DNA of 64,000 bases from Alitta virens (Eukaryota > Annelida > Polychaeta > Phyllodocida > Nereididae), in assembly GCA_932294295.1 (NCBI GenBank), contig OW028583.1, positions 3,904,501-3,968,500 of the forward strand, written 5' to 3'. A model generated the notes under the pieces. It was not told the origin of the DNA and did no database searches. It was given only the letters and a program-made list of their open reading frames with translations. The position numbers and the translations under genes were made by a program. This document shows, piece after piece, positions 31,601-44,085 of this stretch (its first letter is position 1; every line of letters starts with the position of its first letter).

Positions 31601-34481
31601 CGAATAACCTCAATGGCGATCAAGCTGAGCAGTGTCACATAGGGCTCAGTATACTTTAAAATGCATTGCGCAATCTCGTTCGGCTCGTTAGAAAGGAGTA
31701 TTTTGTGCTAAAAAATGCATCAGCAATTGAAAGTGTGCATGGAAAATCAGTTCCAATTACTTCAGTGATTTACTCACTGTCATTACTGGAAGGAACATGT
31801 TCAACTTGTCTGTTCCTATATACCAAAAGCCGTCAGGTTGTGTTTGTGAGCATATTTAATAATTATCGTGATAATAATCGTTTATCGTTACAAATTTATT
31901 GTGATATTATCGAATCATTAAGGATCAAACGATGTCCAGCCCCATCTGGTAGTACTCTAGCACTAACACTCTACCAATCCACTATGTGTACAATATCATC
32001 ACCTTCTGGATTCAGCGCCGTAAGGCTCTAGTTTTAATGTACTGCGCTCGTAGTGCTCCTGGTACTTTTTCTACCAATTATGTTGCCTCACGGTACTGTT
32101 GTCGCTCAAAATAAGTTCACAGGGATACGATTTTTCCGGAAATCCGTTTTTTATTGCATGAGAAATTGACCCTCGTAATTCGTGCAAATTCCATTGTTGT
32201 TTTTTTTTTTGGGGGGGGGGGGGGGGGAGGAGTTTTTAGCCTTATTATACCATGCAAGTATCATGATTTCAGGGTAAGTGTAGTGTGACTCAAGGTTGCA
32301 GACACAAGAAGTCTTGCCTTGTAATGCCTAGAAGTTGCCCCTCAGATAGCTTGAAATGTCATAATTTTGGTTATTTGTTAAACAATTTTCCCGGGGTGGG
32401 GGCATCCCTCCGGACCCCCTAACTGATCCTGACATTTTCAGGTTTTTTTTATCAATGATCAATCACATCCCTGGTTCAGCAGCAGGTTCTTCTTTATATT
32501 TGCAGACGCCACAGGAAGGCGTTGATGACAAGATGATTTGCTGCTGTTGTTGTGAATCTGGACCAATCTCTGCTCATCTGAAGCTGGACAGAACGGGCTA
32601 TGTCCCTGGTGAATATATCATCCTAAACGGAGAAATTGACAACAAAAGCAATCGAGATATTGACGGTATTAAGATAAGCCTCGAAGCGGTAAGTAATACT
32701 TTGTTTATATTGATATTATTAGCTCTGCCCCACGGAGTGGGGCAGAGGTTTTGTTATTACACCGATCTTGCGAGATGACGTCGCCTTTGGGGAAAACTGT
32801 ATGATCTGTGATAACACAACTTACATGGCGTCTTCCGCTACATCCCGTGGTTTAACGCTACATATTCCCCTTTTACAGGTTCCTTTATCTGTTCAGCGTG
32901 TTTCGTGGCTCCATTATTCTACGCACAGCCACTTTCTACACCCATTTTGCCCTCCACTTTGTCCCAGCTCTCGCCATTGCCCGAGACGTCCATATGACGT
33001 CATCAAGGGAATCCCCGTAACGGGGAAGCCCACAGTCAGCAAGGTTGCCGTCATTCTAGTTCCGCGCGAATCAAGGACGTTGCCCACAATGCAGCCCGTT
33101 GGTGGAGCGATTGCAGCGCCCCTGGTGGGCGCTGACAGAATTACCCGGCGAAAGTGGCGGGAAATGTCGCGGTTTCGATCCCATTCGGGATCTAAGAGTT
33201 CTGCAGCTATGGGCAGAGCTCCGCACATCCCATGTGCATTCTAGTTTATTATTATATATAAATATTCTGTCTATCCAAGAACTTCCAAATATAAGTTATT
33301 GGTCTCTCTGAGCACTTCTTTACTGTCATTGGGTAAGATGAGTGACTATTTTTGATGTAGTTGAAGTTTTGCCACTGTGCAGGAGTCCCGAATCGGGACT
33401 CAGTGGGGAGTCTCCAGAAGGGTAAAGAAATGAGCCACTAAGCATGTACACTCGGGGTCTTCGAAAATTGGCAAATTCTTCGGGAAATGACTAATACATA
33501 CTGGACTGATTTTTGACAGCCCTTTTGTGGGAAAGACCAAAATTAGCGGCATTTGCCACTTGGTGTGCCTTTTGTGGTTCTAGACACTGATGTTGATGTT
33601 CGCGGGTTCAAACCCATGGTGGGAACTTGGCCCCAAATTTTCAGTTTAGTTCCTCTTGTGGCGGATATCAGTACTACTCTCTCCCAAGGGATGTGCACGG
33701 GCAAACGAGTCTATCTATCAATCAAAAAGCACAAAATGCTGCCGACAGGGGGCCACCAGAAAGGTTTTGAATTATTGTGAAAACATGTCGGTGAGTTCAA
33801 ACCCTGGAAATCAAAGAAAGATTTTAAGGGTATGACGACTATTTGATTTATGTGTGCTATATTTTATGTAATTTTCTTAAACAGAGAACCATGTTTCACG
33901 CTACTTCGAAGACTAAAACTGTCCACCAAACGATCAGTAAAATCCGTCGTAATGGAATCGGTGCGGGTGACACAGATTGCTTCACTGGACTTTCTTTGCA
34001 TATTCCGCCATTACCCCCTTCATACCTCCAGGGCTGCAAAATTATTGATATCATTTATATTTTGAAGGTGAGTGTAGATTTTGTATAAAAAATATTCTCA
34101 TATGTAATTTAATACCTGGGGCTGCCGTGGTCCAATAGATAAGGTGTTGGACTCGTACACGCATGGTCGTGGGTTCAAACCCAGCCACGGCTTGGGGTAG
34201 AAGTAAGTAGATCCTAATTGAACCACTGCTTCACTCCACCCAGGTGTAAAAGAGTACATGGCAGCAGGCAGTGATGGCAGTTGTAGAGTGCTTGACCAAA
34301 GGAGCACTGTAAGCTTCACACTGGGTGTATACTCCCCAAGGAGTTGAGAAAGGCTCAAGCTAGAACAGGCCTGCGAAGGGTGTAAATTGTAATGTCAGCT
34401 GTGCCCGTTGAGGGTAGCAGAAGCAAAACCCAATAACATCTATATTTACATTTATATTAAGCTGTGATACATAAAGCAAGT

Positions 34482-34523
<42 letters not shown>

Positions 34524-37500
34524 TTCATCTGCCAAGGACAAGTCCATTTACTCCACGCAGCTTTTGTTGTGTGGCCTTGCCGATGTCACGGCAATGGCAT
34601 GGTTTTTTTTCGCGTATCCAGCCTATGCAAGCGACACGCCAACGCTTCAAAGTGCTCAACGGGCCACATTGCTGCGCTAAATATAGTTACATTTCGTAAA
34701 CATAACCGCTGATTTGGCGATCCACAGATCTTCGCGACCAATCAAACTGAGTACGCAAAAACCACGTAATGGAGTCTATATCTAGCAAGGCGCATAGCGT
34801 AGCTACTCAGAGATGGTGGCTTGCTTTACGAAGATGATATCAGTTTGACTGTAAGTCAGTTTGTAAGGTAGTAAGATTGTTTTTGACTACTCGTTATGCT
34901 TTAATTGTAAATATTAATTGCCTTTCTATCTTCTTCAGCTTACAGTTGACCCCTCAGGCCCAGCAACAGACTTGGAAGTGCCCATGGAAATTATCATCGG
35001 AACTATTCCGTTACAAAACGTCCATATGTCGTTTGCCCAAAATCCTTTCCAGGCAGGGATGTATGAACAGAATGCCTGGATGAATGCGCCACCTGGTGTG
35101 CCTTCTGCGCCTGCAGGGGGTTCCATGCCATCTGCGCGTAAGTCATCTCTTTAACCGGTGTTAACTGTTGTTAAAAACGCTTTTAGTAAGTTTTAGTACC
35201 AAGAATGTGATCACAAAGGCAACAAATTAAAAAAGTCACAAAATTATTCTTTTTGAAATTTCATCAAAAAGTATGAAACTTACGTTTTACCTATATATAT
35301 ATATATATATATACATATAAAATAAAGCACTTTAGGTGTGGCTGCAGGTTTATAAAAAACAATTTATCAGACGAAAACATAATATATTATTGGTGAGGTG
35401 GTATTTTGAAATAACAACCTTTTAACTTAAATCACGGTTCCCCTGTGTAATTCATTCCCAAAAAATAATGCCATCTTATGTAATAATTAAATTGTTCTTG
35501 TTATTTCAGCTCCGCCTTCATACGAAGAGTGCATTTGGGGTCGAGGAAACATCAAAGATGACGATGATAACGAACATACAGGAGGACCATCCGAGTGGGC
35601 CCCGGCATATCCCTATTACTCATGGAGCAACAATCCTTCTGCTCCTCCATTGCCCACTGCTGCAACTCCTTATCCTCCACCAGCTGGAGCTGCCTACCCG
35701 CCACCAGGTGAGTTTTGCAAATATCATCACAAATTGCACGTTTTCAAGACACCTGAAAGTTGGTCCCCTACTTCGCACGAGTGCATAGGAGTCGGTCTTG
35801 GCTGCCATTACCACGTGACTTTGTGTCAGGATCCTGACTGTTTTCTGATTGGCTGATGCTGTTCCAATTTCTGATTGGCTGATACCAGAGGGGGTCGTTC
35901 AAATCAACCATTCAGAAACCACGATGCAATGTCCAATCATAGCCCTGCTTATCCTCTGCCAATCTAAACCATGAAAGAAATGCCAGCGACCAGTCTCACT
36001 ACAGTGTAGGAGACTGCGGTTCCAGTGCAAGACACCTGATAATGTGGGCGTTATGTGGCAATACCTGTTGTATTTTTAATGGCGTAATAATCATAGCCAA
36101 TAACTTTAGTGGTGCAACGTTCCAATTTCAAAACAAGTAGCAAAATCATGTAAAATAGTCTTAAGTCTAACTATATCTAGCTATCTTGCGTTTAGACTAC
36201 TGTTTGCTGAATTCACCTTATGGAGCATTTACAATTCGCTGGCCCGCTGTGACTAGCTGACGCAGTACGCAGGTAGGCGCTGCCATTAACCAGGAGGGAT
36301 TCCTCCCGGTAGCGTGCGTGCGCATCTCTGCCTTTAACATTGGAAATGCCTGGAACGGAACATGATCCCCAGTCTAAAAATAGCACAACCAATCAGAAAA
36401 TTCAGCGTTTGACCAATCAGCCATGTGGGATAGGTAGACGCGACCTGCCTATCGCGTTTACGCTAAGGCAGTTCCCAGCCAACATTTACAATGTCATTCA
36501 GTAAGACAGCGAGAAGCTGTTGAAAATATGACCTCATTGCCTACAGCCAAGTGCCCTTTATAATTTACACCCGTCTGGACTGAAGCAGTGGTTCAAGGAT
36601 GATATGCTCAGTTCATCAGTGTCGTGACTGGGTTTGAACCCACGACCATGCAGGTACGAGTCTAAAACCTTATCCACTAGCTAAAGTCATGGAAAGTTAC
36701 ACATTCGACCTTGACAAAGTCAAATTCTAATAGGCCATCTGATTTAACTCAGGTTAGCCAAAGTTTATTTTATAAGTGGAATTAATAAGAAATTTAGATT
36801 TAAATAATATGTTAACTTTGGTTTGAGCTCTGCAAAATATTTACTGAGACACACTGGATTTCCGTCATGGCAAGGGATGAAAAAGTCTGGAATAATTTTT
36901 TCATCTAGCACCAGACAGTAGACGGCATGACGCAGGCTATCATTGTTATTTATACAGCGCAGTCCATATTTGTTTGGAGGGGAGTGACACCGAGTGTTGC
37001 ATGTTTGGACAGCAATGGCAACTGATTGTGTCGTTTGAACCGCATTTGCAAATGATAGTGCTATATTGCATTGATAGCGTTGCAGATAAAATTGAATTGA
37101 AACTGCGAAGAAGCGGAATCGTTTGTAGGTATATTGTTAATTTTGTGGTAAAAAAGTAATAATAAAATTTTGTTAGGGTAGATATTATGTAAATGACCAT
37201 TCCTTACTGTGTTTTACAGCATTCAAATAATTCTCATCATTGCTACTACATTGCCTGTATATACTTTGTATGTATTTCCACTGAATAATGTTAAATACAT
37301 AACTTAAGCTTGTATTATTAACCAGTATCATCTCACCTCTCATTTGTAAATAATTTCATATTTTCAACTTGTTTGTTAATTTTACCTGTTGGCTAAAAGC
37401 TTCACAGCTTATGTTGTTTGTTTTATCGTATCCCCTTCAACATTAAATAAAAAGTGATCTTATCTTATCTTAGTATGCGGTACAGTTAGTTTTATTAAAA

Positions 37501-39269
37501 TGGCCTGTTAAAAAAAACCTAGACTAAGCTGGACAACTTCTGCTATACGATACTACCTGCCACTACACGGAACTGTCTGGCTATAGCTGGCTACTCAAAG
37601 CAGGATCTAAAAGTACATGCAGCAGCATCTGGTGAATAAGTTGAGAGTTATGCATATTTGTCCTTTCTGGTTGAAAGGATGCATGTTTATTGCACATACA
37701 TATTTATGATATATTAGATGAATTTCTAGGTTTATATTTTTTCAGTGGTGGTAGGTGTAAGCCAACTATAAGCTAGGAGTAGACAGAAGCGGCTGGCTTT
37801 AGCCAGTTATAGCTACAGCTGTCTAGAGTTGACCATATTTTATGGAACTAACTGTACCTAAATAGCACTAAAACTAACTAGAATGAGAGAAACCATAGCA
37901 GTTGTCACACAAATACTCAACCCATGGGTAAATGTAATATTGTGTGGAATCTAACCAATGTAATCATCTCATCATTACATTTGCCCGTAGCATGGTCATA
38001 CAAGCTGACTAAGCTTCAGAGAAATAGCATTGTGAAAGCATCACCAGGAATAGATGATACTGTGTTTGGTCTAACTCAATTGAATTATATTATAACTAAC
38101 GACTGGAGTTTCCCATTGAACTGATGTTGCAGTCTTTTGACATGCGATGAATACACACTGCTAGCTTATCATGTAATGCAGTGTTTAATTGCATCATCTA
38201 TATGCTTGCAATTTTGGCATTTGGCAAAAAGTCCACTTCAATGCTGCGCAGGCAATTTTCTGAAATTGAAATATGTATGGTCCGTGCTATTGCAGTAAGT
38301 CATTTTGTTTTTCTGTAACTTTAGCAATTAATAACGTCACTGTTATGATAATATTATTAGTTAGTTAGTTAGTGTTATTGTTTAACGCCTCATCAGCACC
38401 TGAGTGGGCTATGTAGAGGCTCTCTAGGGTAAGATTGATTATATATAGTTGGTAGTAGAAACCAGAAGCATGTAAAAAATCAATAATTGTCTGCGTTGGA
38501 TAGCTGGAGCAGCCTGTGCAATGCGCACTGTCCTGTTCTAGCCACTGGGGACAGAGGACTTCACCCCAAGTGTTTCCACCCTCGCCGCGTGGAGGCCCAG
38601 GACCTTCGAGGGCTTCATGATAATATTATTAATAGCATAGTCATATATTTAAACTTTTTATTGAGGAAATTTTATTGTATCTGCTATCCTCAATGAGCTC
38701 AGCCGACATTACAATTTACACCCTTGGCAGGCCTGTTCTAGCTTGAGCCTTTCTCAACTCCCTAGGTAATACATGTATACACCCAGTTTGCAGCCATTAC
38801 AGCGCTCCTTTGGTCAAGCACTCTACAATTGCCATCACTGCCTACAGCCAAGTACCCCTTTACACCTGGGTGGGTGGAGTGAAGCAGCGGTTCAAGGAGG
38901 ATCTGCTCATGCAGTTCCTCCATGCCGAGGCTGGATTTGAACCCATGACTATGCACTCGCAAGCCCACACCTTATCCACTGGGCTGCAGTATCACACTTT
39001 ATATGATTCTCGACTCTTTTGTGTTTCCAGATGATAAGGGTCCCTACACCCAGCAACCTCCAGGGTACGGCCCACCACCTGGATATCCGCCAACTGGTGG
39101 ATATGGATTACCACCTGCAGGATATGGACCACCACCTGCAGGATATGGACCACCACCTGCAGGATATGGACCACCACCAGATGGTGCCCAACCACTGACG
39201 TATGGAGTGCCGCCTCCCTCGTATGGAACTAGTGCTGAAGCGCCCCCTCCTGGATTCAACTACACTTAA
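28688..39269 (+). CDS. Alpha-arrestin (arrestin domain-containing protein), complete
   Basis: Eight coding exons: 28688-28805, 29517-29663, 30572-30801, 32506-32688, 33885-34067, 34939-35137, 35510-35707, 39031-39269. They give 498 residues, phases all consistent. The start codon follows an in-exon leader after an acceptor at 28665-28666, so a 5' untranslated exon lies upstream. The arrestin N domain spans about residues 5-160 ([23 protein letters not shown]-type IYPFQFQLP). The C domain is about 180-330 ([49 protein letters not shown]). Five Cys in a row at 177-181 could be lipidated. The tail is rich in Pro, Gly and Tyr with three GYGPPPA repeats and four PPxY motifs (355-358, 429-432, 435-438, 481-484), which in this family bind WW domains of NEDD4-type ubiquitin ligases. 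Known role: adaptor for ubiquitination and endocytic sorting of membrane proteins. Intron 2 is best read as GC-AG (donor at 29664). Confidence 0.92.
28857..29020 (+). mobile_element. MITE with TIR ACATGCCAAC in arrestin intron 1
   Basis: It begins GCGGACATGCCAACCGACCC and ends TTGGCATGTCTG. Inside, ACCCGG/CCGGGT and GACCCG words occur in both directions. An open frame over it is not a gene. Confidence 0.6.
29904..30214 (+). repeat. Dispersed repeat A in arrestin intron 2
   Basis: Begins CAATAGTGGATTTTG, contains TACCAGGTGGCTACC and TGATTGGCTGAAGCAGTGCA, and ends CTGCTCAGTGAAAGGACTCT then ATT. A 4-base deletion after ATGGAATCAGTT shifts the short reading frame seen in other copies. Confidence 0.75.
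30343..30530 (-). repeat. tRNA-derived SINE (family 1), - strand, arrestin intron 2
   Basis: On the - strand: TAGCATAGTGGTAGCATGC (A box), GGTCCCGGGTTCAATTCC (B box), then a body with ATTGCCATGGTCCC and TATCAGGAGCAGAAATATAGG. Other copies: 46061, 46713, 55815; a fragment in the other orientation lies at 31388-31470. Confidence 0.75.
30836..31395 (+). repeat. 118-bp tandem array derived from a GGGGAGAAAAAGTA MITE
   Basis: Units start at about 30836, 30955, 31073, 31191 and 31305, each beginning GGGAGAAAAAGTACCACAAG and containing GTAGCAGATTAGTATTGTTC, then GATGACGTCATC. The unit head is the end of the MITE seen at 9789 and 45524. It lies in arrestin intron 3. The SINE fragment following it (31388-31470) is family 1. 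Confidence 0.9.
32211..32227 (+). repeat. Poly-G tract (17 G) after poly-T
   Basis: A T12-type run is followed by 17 G in arrestin intron 3. Confidence 0.9.
32722..32746 (+). repeat. Short perfect hairpin in arrestin intron 4
   Basis: CTCTGCCCCAC and GTGGGGCAGAG pair exactly around GGA, 35 bases after the exon 4 donor. Confidence 0.75.
34115..34440 (+). repeat. tRNA-derived SINE (family 2), arrestin intron 5
   Basis: The head is GGGGCTGCCGTGGTCCAATA, then GATAAGGTGTTGGACTCG and the B box GTGGGTTCAAACCC. The body has CAGTGATGGCAGTTGTAGAG and GAGTTGAGAAAGGCTCAAGC. It does not fold as a clean tRNA. Relatives are at 36530 and 38705 on the - strand. Confidence 0.75.
34485..34520 (+). repeat. (AT)18 microsatellite
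   Basis: Perfect AT dinucleotide run in arrestin intron 5. Confidence 0.95.
34528..34840 (+). repeat. Repeat D, first copy
   Basis: Shares long colinear words with 47730-48075: GGACAAGTCCATTTACTCC, TGGCCTTGCC, GCAAGCGACACGCCA, ACATTTCGTAAACATAACCG, CTAGCAAGGCGCAT. Non-coding; ends unknown. Confidence 0.65.
36530..36690 (-). repeat. tRNA-derived SINE (family 2), partial
   Basis: The reverse complement has GATAAGGTTTTAGACTCG and the B box GTGGGTTCAAACCC, then GAACCACTGCTTCA. Arrestin intron 7. Confidence 0.65.
37200..37480 (+). repeat. Possible retrotransposon 3' end
   Basis: AT-rich stretch ending ATTAAATAAAAAGTGATCTT then ATCTTATCTTA. A poly(A)-like signal followed by a short tandem tail is typical of some LINE 3' ends, but no coding remnant was found next to it. 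Confidence 0.3.
38705..38995 (-). repeat. tRNA-derived SINE (family 2), near full length
   Basis: The reverse complement starts GATACTGCAGCCCAGTGGAT, has the B box ATGGGTTCAAATCC, then the same body as 34115. It stops 35 bases before the acceptor of the last arrestin exon. Confidence 0.75.
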
Positions 39270-39619
39270 GAGATTGATGCAATGCTTGTCATTTAGACAA
39301 CATTTATTTGATAATGTGCTGAAGATAGATTGACAAATGATTATGGTCCCAGAAACAAAGTTGCCTGCATCAAAGAAGCATTGATGAAACCAGAATCTTA
39401 ACTTTTCAGTTATAATATGATTAAGACTCCGAAAAGTCATCAAAAATAGCTGTACAAATATTAAGATTTCTGGAACTTTTGGTATATTCACTGATTGATG
39501 TTCAAATAGGAACTATTAGTATCTTCGAAAGGTAAATTCCCTGATTGATATGACCTTCATCAGCTTTGATGGCAATGTCCTCTAATGATTTCACTCCTAA
39601 TTATGACCCCTAACGCTAC

Positions 39620-39625
39620 AATAAA
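39620..39625 (+). terminator. Candidate poly(A) signal of the arrestin gene
   Basis: AATAAA lies 350 bases after the stop codon, the first canonical signal on this strand. Actual cleavage is not shown. Confidence 0.35.
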
Positions 39626-39952
39626 TTAACTGTAGGTGTAGCGTTCTAAGGATGATGTTGTGCCTTCGTGTGTTAGTGAATATTAATACTCAAGAAAAAA
39701 CTCCTGCCTTGCTTTGTTAAAATATCCCCAGTTATGTCCTGTACTCTCTGCATGGCATTGACTTTATACAACTAGAGACGTCCCTATTTATCATAAATGC
39801 GATGTTGTGAAGGGTTTTAAGATTTCCTCGATGATGATGTAACCAAAAGTCATTTTATCTTTTACTTCAGTATTCTGTAAATTGAAACGAAAAGTCCCAG
39901 ATTATCCGCAGTGTTATACACTCTACACACTTAAGCCATTTCCACATATGAG

Positions 39953-40136
39953 CTACATATGACCTTTAGATTCTACATATGACCTCTAGATTTTACATAT
40001 GACCTTTAGATTATACATATGACCTTTAGGTTCTACATATGACCTCTAGATTCTACATTTGACCTCTTTATTCTACATATGACCTCTAGATTCTACATAT
40101 GACCTAGATTCTACATTTGACCTCTAGATTCTATTT
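39953..40136 (+). repeat. 20-bp minisatellite downstream of arrestin
   Basis: About nine units of ACATATGACCTCTAGATTCT, with CTTTAG and CATTTG variants and one short unit. Confidence 0.9.
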
Positions 40137-40139
40137 CAG

Positions 40140-41022
40140 TAATTGACTAGTATGACGTAATCTTCAAAACAATTGTGATGACATCACAGTAACTATTGTG
40201 GAGTATGTGCAGTCTTGTGGTATCATATATATATAAACCAACAAAATTAAAAAGAGTGAGTCGTGAGTTGCCAAATTGTATATATATACTGGTCAAATGT
40301 GCTAAAATGAGCTCATATGTGCAAATGGTTGAGATGTAAATACAGCGTATTCTGTTGAGTGTCGAAAACTTTTGAGATTCGCCATCGACAGACACAAATC
40401 AAACACTGTGCGGCTTGGTGATTTGTTATAAGACTAATTTCTGTTATTATATCTTGACCTAAATTTTATAAGTATTTCAAATAGTGAATTCTGGCTTCAT
40501 GGCGAATCTCTAATGCTGTCTTATGTACAATATCATTTATGCAGAATTTTATATACAGAATTTTTATGTACAGGTGCGTTATTGCATTATGTACTTAAAA
40601 TATGAATTTCTGTTCGTCTAGTCTTTCTCAGATCATTATTAGTTTTGAGTGATAATGAAGTACTTTGCGCTTCGTAACAATGAGTGCGGTGCCATCAGCT
40701 TGATTTGGTGACCTCAGGGATTCCTTTGTATCGAAATATGGTTTATTTGTATCGAAATATGGTTTATTTTATTTTATTAGAATGCCAAATAGACTCTATT
40801 AACCCTTCTGCCAGTTATACATAATGAAAATGGCAATTGACCAGTATGACATTATCGTCCAAACCTATTGTGGTTACGTCACAATGTCCGTTGAAACAAT
40901 CATCAGACATCAAATGTTTTAATTAGCAATTGGGCTGGTTGGCTGTGCAAATGGCTGACCGATACCGATATGACCTATCCCTGGACTGGGGCTCGATAAT
41001 TGCTAAATTTATTAATTATCAT
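40140..41022. other. Non-coding stretch, nothing recognised
   Basis: AT-rich sequence without a convincing exon, long frame or repeat copy. Confidence 0.4.
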
Positions 41023-41241
41023 CAGTGTTCCAGCTAGGATTTGAATTGGGCATGGCGCACAATAATATATAATACATAGGGCATGTAAATAGACTCATAT
41101 AGGGTGCCAAGCTAGTTGAAAAGCAAAAAATAAAAAAGGTCTTCAGTTAATTTCGGGCATGGCGCTAACAAAATGGGGCATGGCGCAAGGGGCATCGGGC
41201 ATGGCGCAGCCCCGTGCTCAAATGGCCTAGCTGGAACACTG
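41023..41241 (+). mobile_element. MITE with TIR CAGTGTTCCAGC
   Basis: The ends CAGTGTTCCAGCTAGG and CCTAGCTGGAACACTG are inverse. GGGCATGGCGC occurs five times inside. Related, in the opposite orientation, to 53148-53349. Confidence 0.8.
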
Positions 41242-42521
41242 AATCATTGCAAAGAAATTATAACTTACATGAATGAGTTCTATCAATATTTTGTTTTCTG
41301 TTGACCATTGTCCACTGTTTATTATTACGTTTTAATTTTGTGTTTTATACTTGATTGAAATTTTGCTTTAACATGTGCCTCTGAGTATGGTGCTTTGTTA
41401 GTTATCAAATCCATACTGTGAACAGTACCCAAAATGTTGATTTTACAGGCCTGAGCATAAGCAAAAAGATGGTAACCCACACATCGTTCTCGTGAAAATG
41501 TGCCTAGGTAACTGCAAAAAACGCCAGGTGGCAGCGCGAAGGGTTGCAACTAGGGCAAAGCGAATGAAATGGCGTTCGCGGCATTTCAGTTTAAGGTAAC
41601 CTCCAGGAGAACGAAACGATTGTTCGCCTGTTAAGCTCAGGCCTGTTTTATGAATGCATAAAGCTGTTGTTTCCATGTGTGCCCGATATGTATGTTATGT
41701 ATGATATGATATGTATGATATGCACCAATCGCATGCTGGAGTGACCAGCAATACATAATAAGCAGCATTGACTACACAACATGCACAGACGGAAAATATT
41801 GAGTGGACTTTATACAAGAAAATAATCTATTGCTATATCTCGTAATTATTCATCTTATAATTAACTGTTCATCCGATATACCAATGTACTTGTAAAACTA
41901 TCTGACCATGAGTGTATTTATGGTACATATTATATAAATAGTGGATGGTGAGGAGACCAATATGCAGTTTTATTGGCCGAAGCTAGTGATATTGTGCGAG
42001 GCGTAGCTCACAGGGTTTTTTACACCCCTGTGACGTAGCCGAGCTCAATATCACTTGCTTCGGCCAGTAAAAATGCATATTGGTCTCTTAATTTAGATTT
42101 TTTGTTTTTCGCTAGTTTCACTTTCACGTGACCAATATTGCCTACCAAAATCACTTTCACATGACCAATATGCATACCAATATCACTTTCCCTCGAACAA
42201 TATTGCCTGCCAATATCAGGACTTATTGGTACTGTCATGTGATGCCCTTCGTGCATGCTGATTGGCTATTACAATTTAGGTGTAGAATATTGTCTGTTAT
42301 TACTAGATGTACACTACTAAGCAAGTGATTATAAACATCTACTGAGATTGTCCTGGAAAACTTTGTGACAATGTGAAATCTAATTGCATCAATTTGCATG
42401 ACTCTTTGGTCATGGGTAATGTACTTCGCATGGAAGTGTTTTGATAAGTTGACATATATTGTAACATTTTAGATAAGTCTTTTCATTGAAGTATTATTGC
42501 AATGAAATTAGACCCAAGTTG

Positions 42522-42727
42522 GGGCTGTTCCATTTAAAAAGGGGGGGGGGGGGGGTGGACCTGAAAATATTTAGACCCCCACCCCCAATATCTGGTTTTT
42601 GACACCCCAGATTTTGCCTTATTAAGATATTAAGAAATTACTGGTTACCACCCCCCCTCTCCCGATATCAGAACATTTTTAAGGTTCACCCCCCCCCCCC
42701 CTTGTTTTTTAAAATGCAACAGCCCTT
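42522..42727 (+). mobile_element. MITE with TIR GGGCTGTTCCATTTAAA
   Basis: The left end GGGCTGTTCCATTTAAAAA is followed by 15 G. The right end has poly-C, then TTTAAAATGCAACAGCCC. Family members: 51061, 57395, 58501. Confidence 0.75.
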
Positions 42728-43518
42728 ACAAAATGTTGGGCAAAAAAAAAGCAATTATAAACAATATATTTCAAACTATGTCATCATGCCCTGTTCCAGA
42801 ATTACTAATATATAGTCGCTCCAGTTACCTTCAAGAGCAGTCTTAATTGTGGGAATCCAATTTAAAAGATAATTTATTTGGGACTTAAAAAGGAATTGTC
42901 ACTATTCTGTGAGTTGCCAAATTGCCAACTAATTGGTTTATTCTTAACCTGCATAAAATGACTCGTTTTCACTGAAAACTTGCATAATTTGTTTCTATTG
43001 AAAACATGTAGACTTACACCTCAGAAATGTGACTCTTTAAATATTAGTACTTTGTCATTTATTGTCTCTGTTATTATTGGTGATATTCTATGTTTCATGT
43101 TTTTGGATTTTATACTGCTGGGGGAACTTTTATGTACATATACACGAATGCAGTCGCGCCAAAAATCATTTAGACAATTTCAGAATTTGACATCATGATA
43201 CCATCAGATTCTGTGGAGTCTATCAAAAGTTGGTGTCAGTGGCTGTTTAATAATAGTGTTTGTGGTTGACAAAGGTTTACAATCAATAGCGGATTTAAGA
43301 AAACCTTACCTGAAATCGCATCCTTGCTTCCACCATTTCCACACCATGTTCAAAAATTTTATTTTTTTGTATTGTGACTTGTAAACAACTATAAAAGTGG
43401 TCAAAGCGCGGAATCAAATTTTTTTAAATTTAACGGTTGCTCAGCCAATCAGACGTGGCTGTTTATCAAAAGACTGCTGAAGTTTTCTTTGGCGTAGTAA
43501 ATTAAAATATTATAACAT

Positions 43519-43580
43519 TCAGCGGTCCCCGCAATACATTTTAATTTGTTAACCCCCCTGTGAAAAATTTTCTGGATCCG
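43519..43580 (-). repeat. Fragment of CAGGGGCGGATCC element
   Basis: Reverse complement of the interior of 23568-23722 (GGATCCAGAAAAT; AATTAAAATGTATTGCGGGG). Confidence 0.6.
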
Positions 43581-43954
43581 ATAGAAATTGCAGTCCCAAG
43601 TGACCCTCCTTTGGCGGGTCTGACCCGCGTTTAATGTCAAGACCCTCCGACCAGCACACAGTTATAATTGGTGGTTAAAGAGTGTAAATGATTCCTGGAC
43701 CCCGGTGATCCACAAACTAGTCTCTGAAACTTGGGAGCTATGAAATTGGTATCTGTCGAAGGTGTCTGAATAATTCTTGGTGCGACTGTACATTACATGT
43801 ATGACGAGAGACTTAGATGTGGTTTTAAAATGACTGCGATTGTCATTACATATTTGCTGTTATTACGCATGTTAGACTTCATTTGGTTAAGCTAGGTTTT
43901 AAATACCAAAGTGAAAAATGTATATCTATAGCTTTTCTGCTAAGTAGTTAGGTG

Positions 43955-44085
43955 CTTGACCCGAGAAATCTGATGTTCGCTTCGCTCTTGTTTATTATCG
44001 GACATTTGTGAGCGTTTGCCAATGGCGGCTCACTATAAACGTCACAATATGAATAAGAGCCGACAGCGGCGTGCGGTCCCTACAT
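43955..44085 (+). mobile_element. MITE ACCCGAGAAATCTGATG, right end missing
   Basis: Matches 27031-27160 closely (GGCGGCTCACTATAAACGTC; GAGCCGACAGCGG) but stops before the right terminal repeat. Confidence 0.7.

Noticed and set aside
31666..32031. 121-residue open frame in arrestin intron 3
   Set aside because: No recognisable domain, composition of AT-rich intron, and no matching splice sites.
32768..33244. 158-residue open frame in arrestin intron 4
   Set aside because: No domain, no splice logic with the arrestin gene and a repeat-like GC-rich composition; an antisense frame of similar size overlaps it.
34115..34190. Possible tRNA gene
   Set aside because: It has A and B box words but mismatched stems, and is followed by a body shared with two other copies, so it is a SINE head.
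39044..39491. Antisense Gly/Pro-rich frames at the arrestin 3' end
   Set aside because: They are shadows of the repeat-rich last arrestin exon on the opposite strand.
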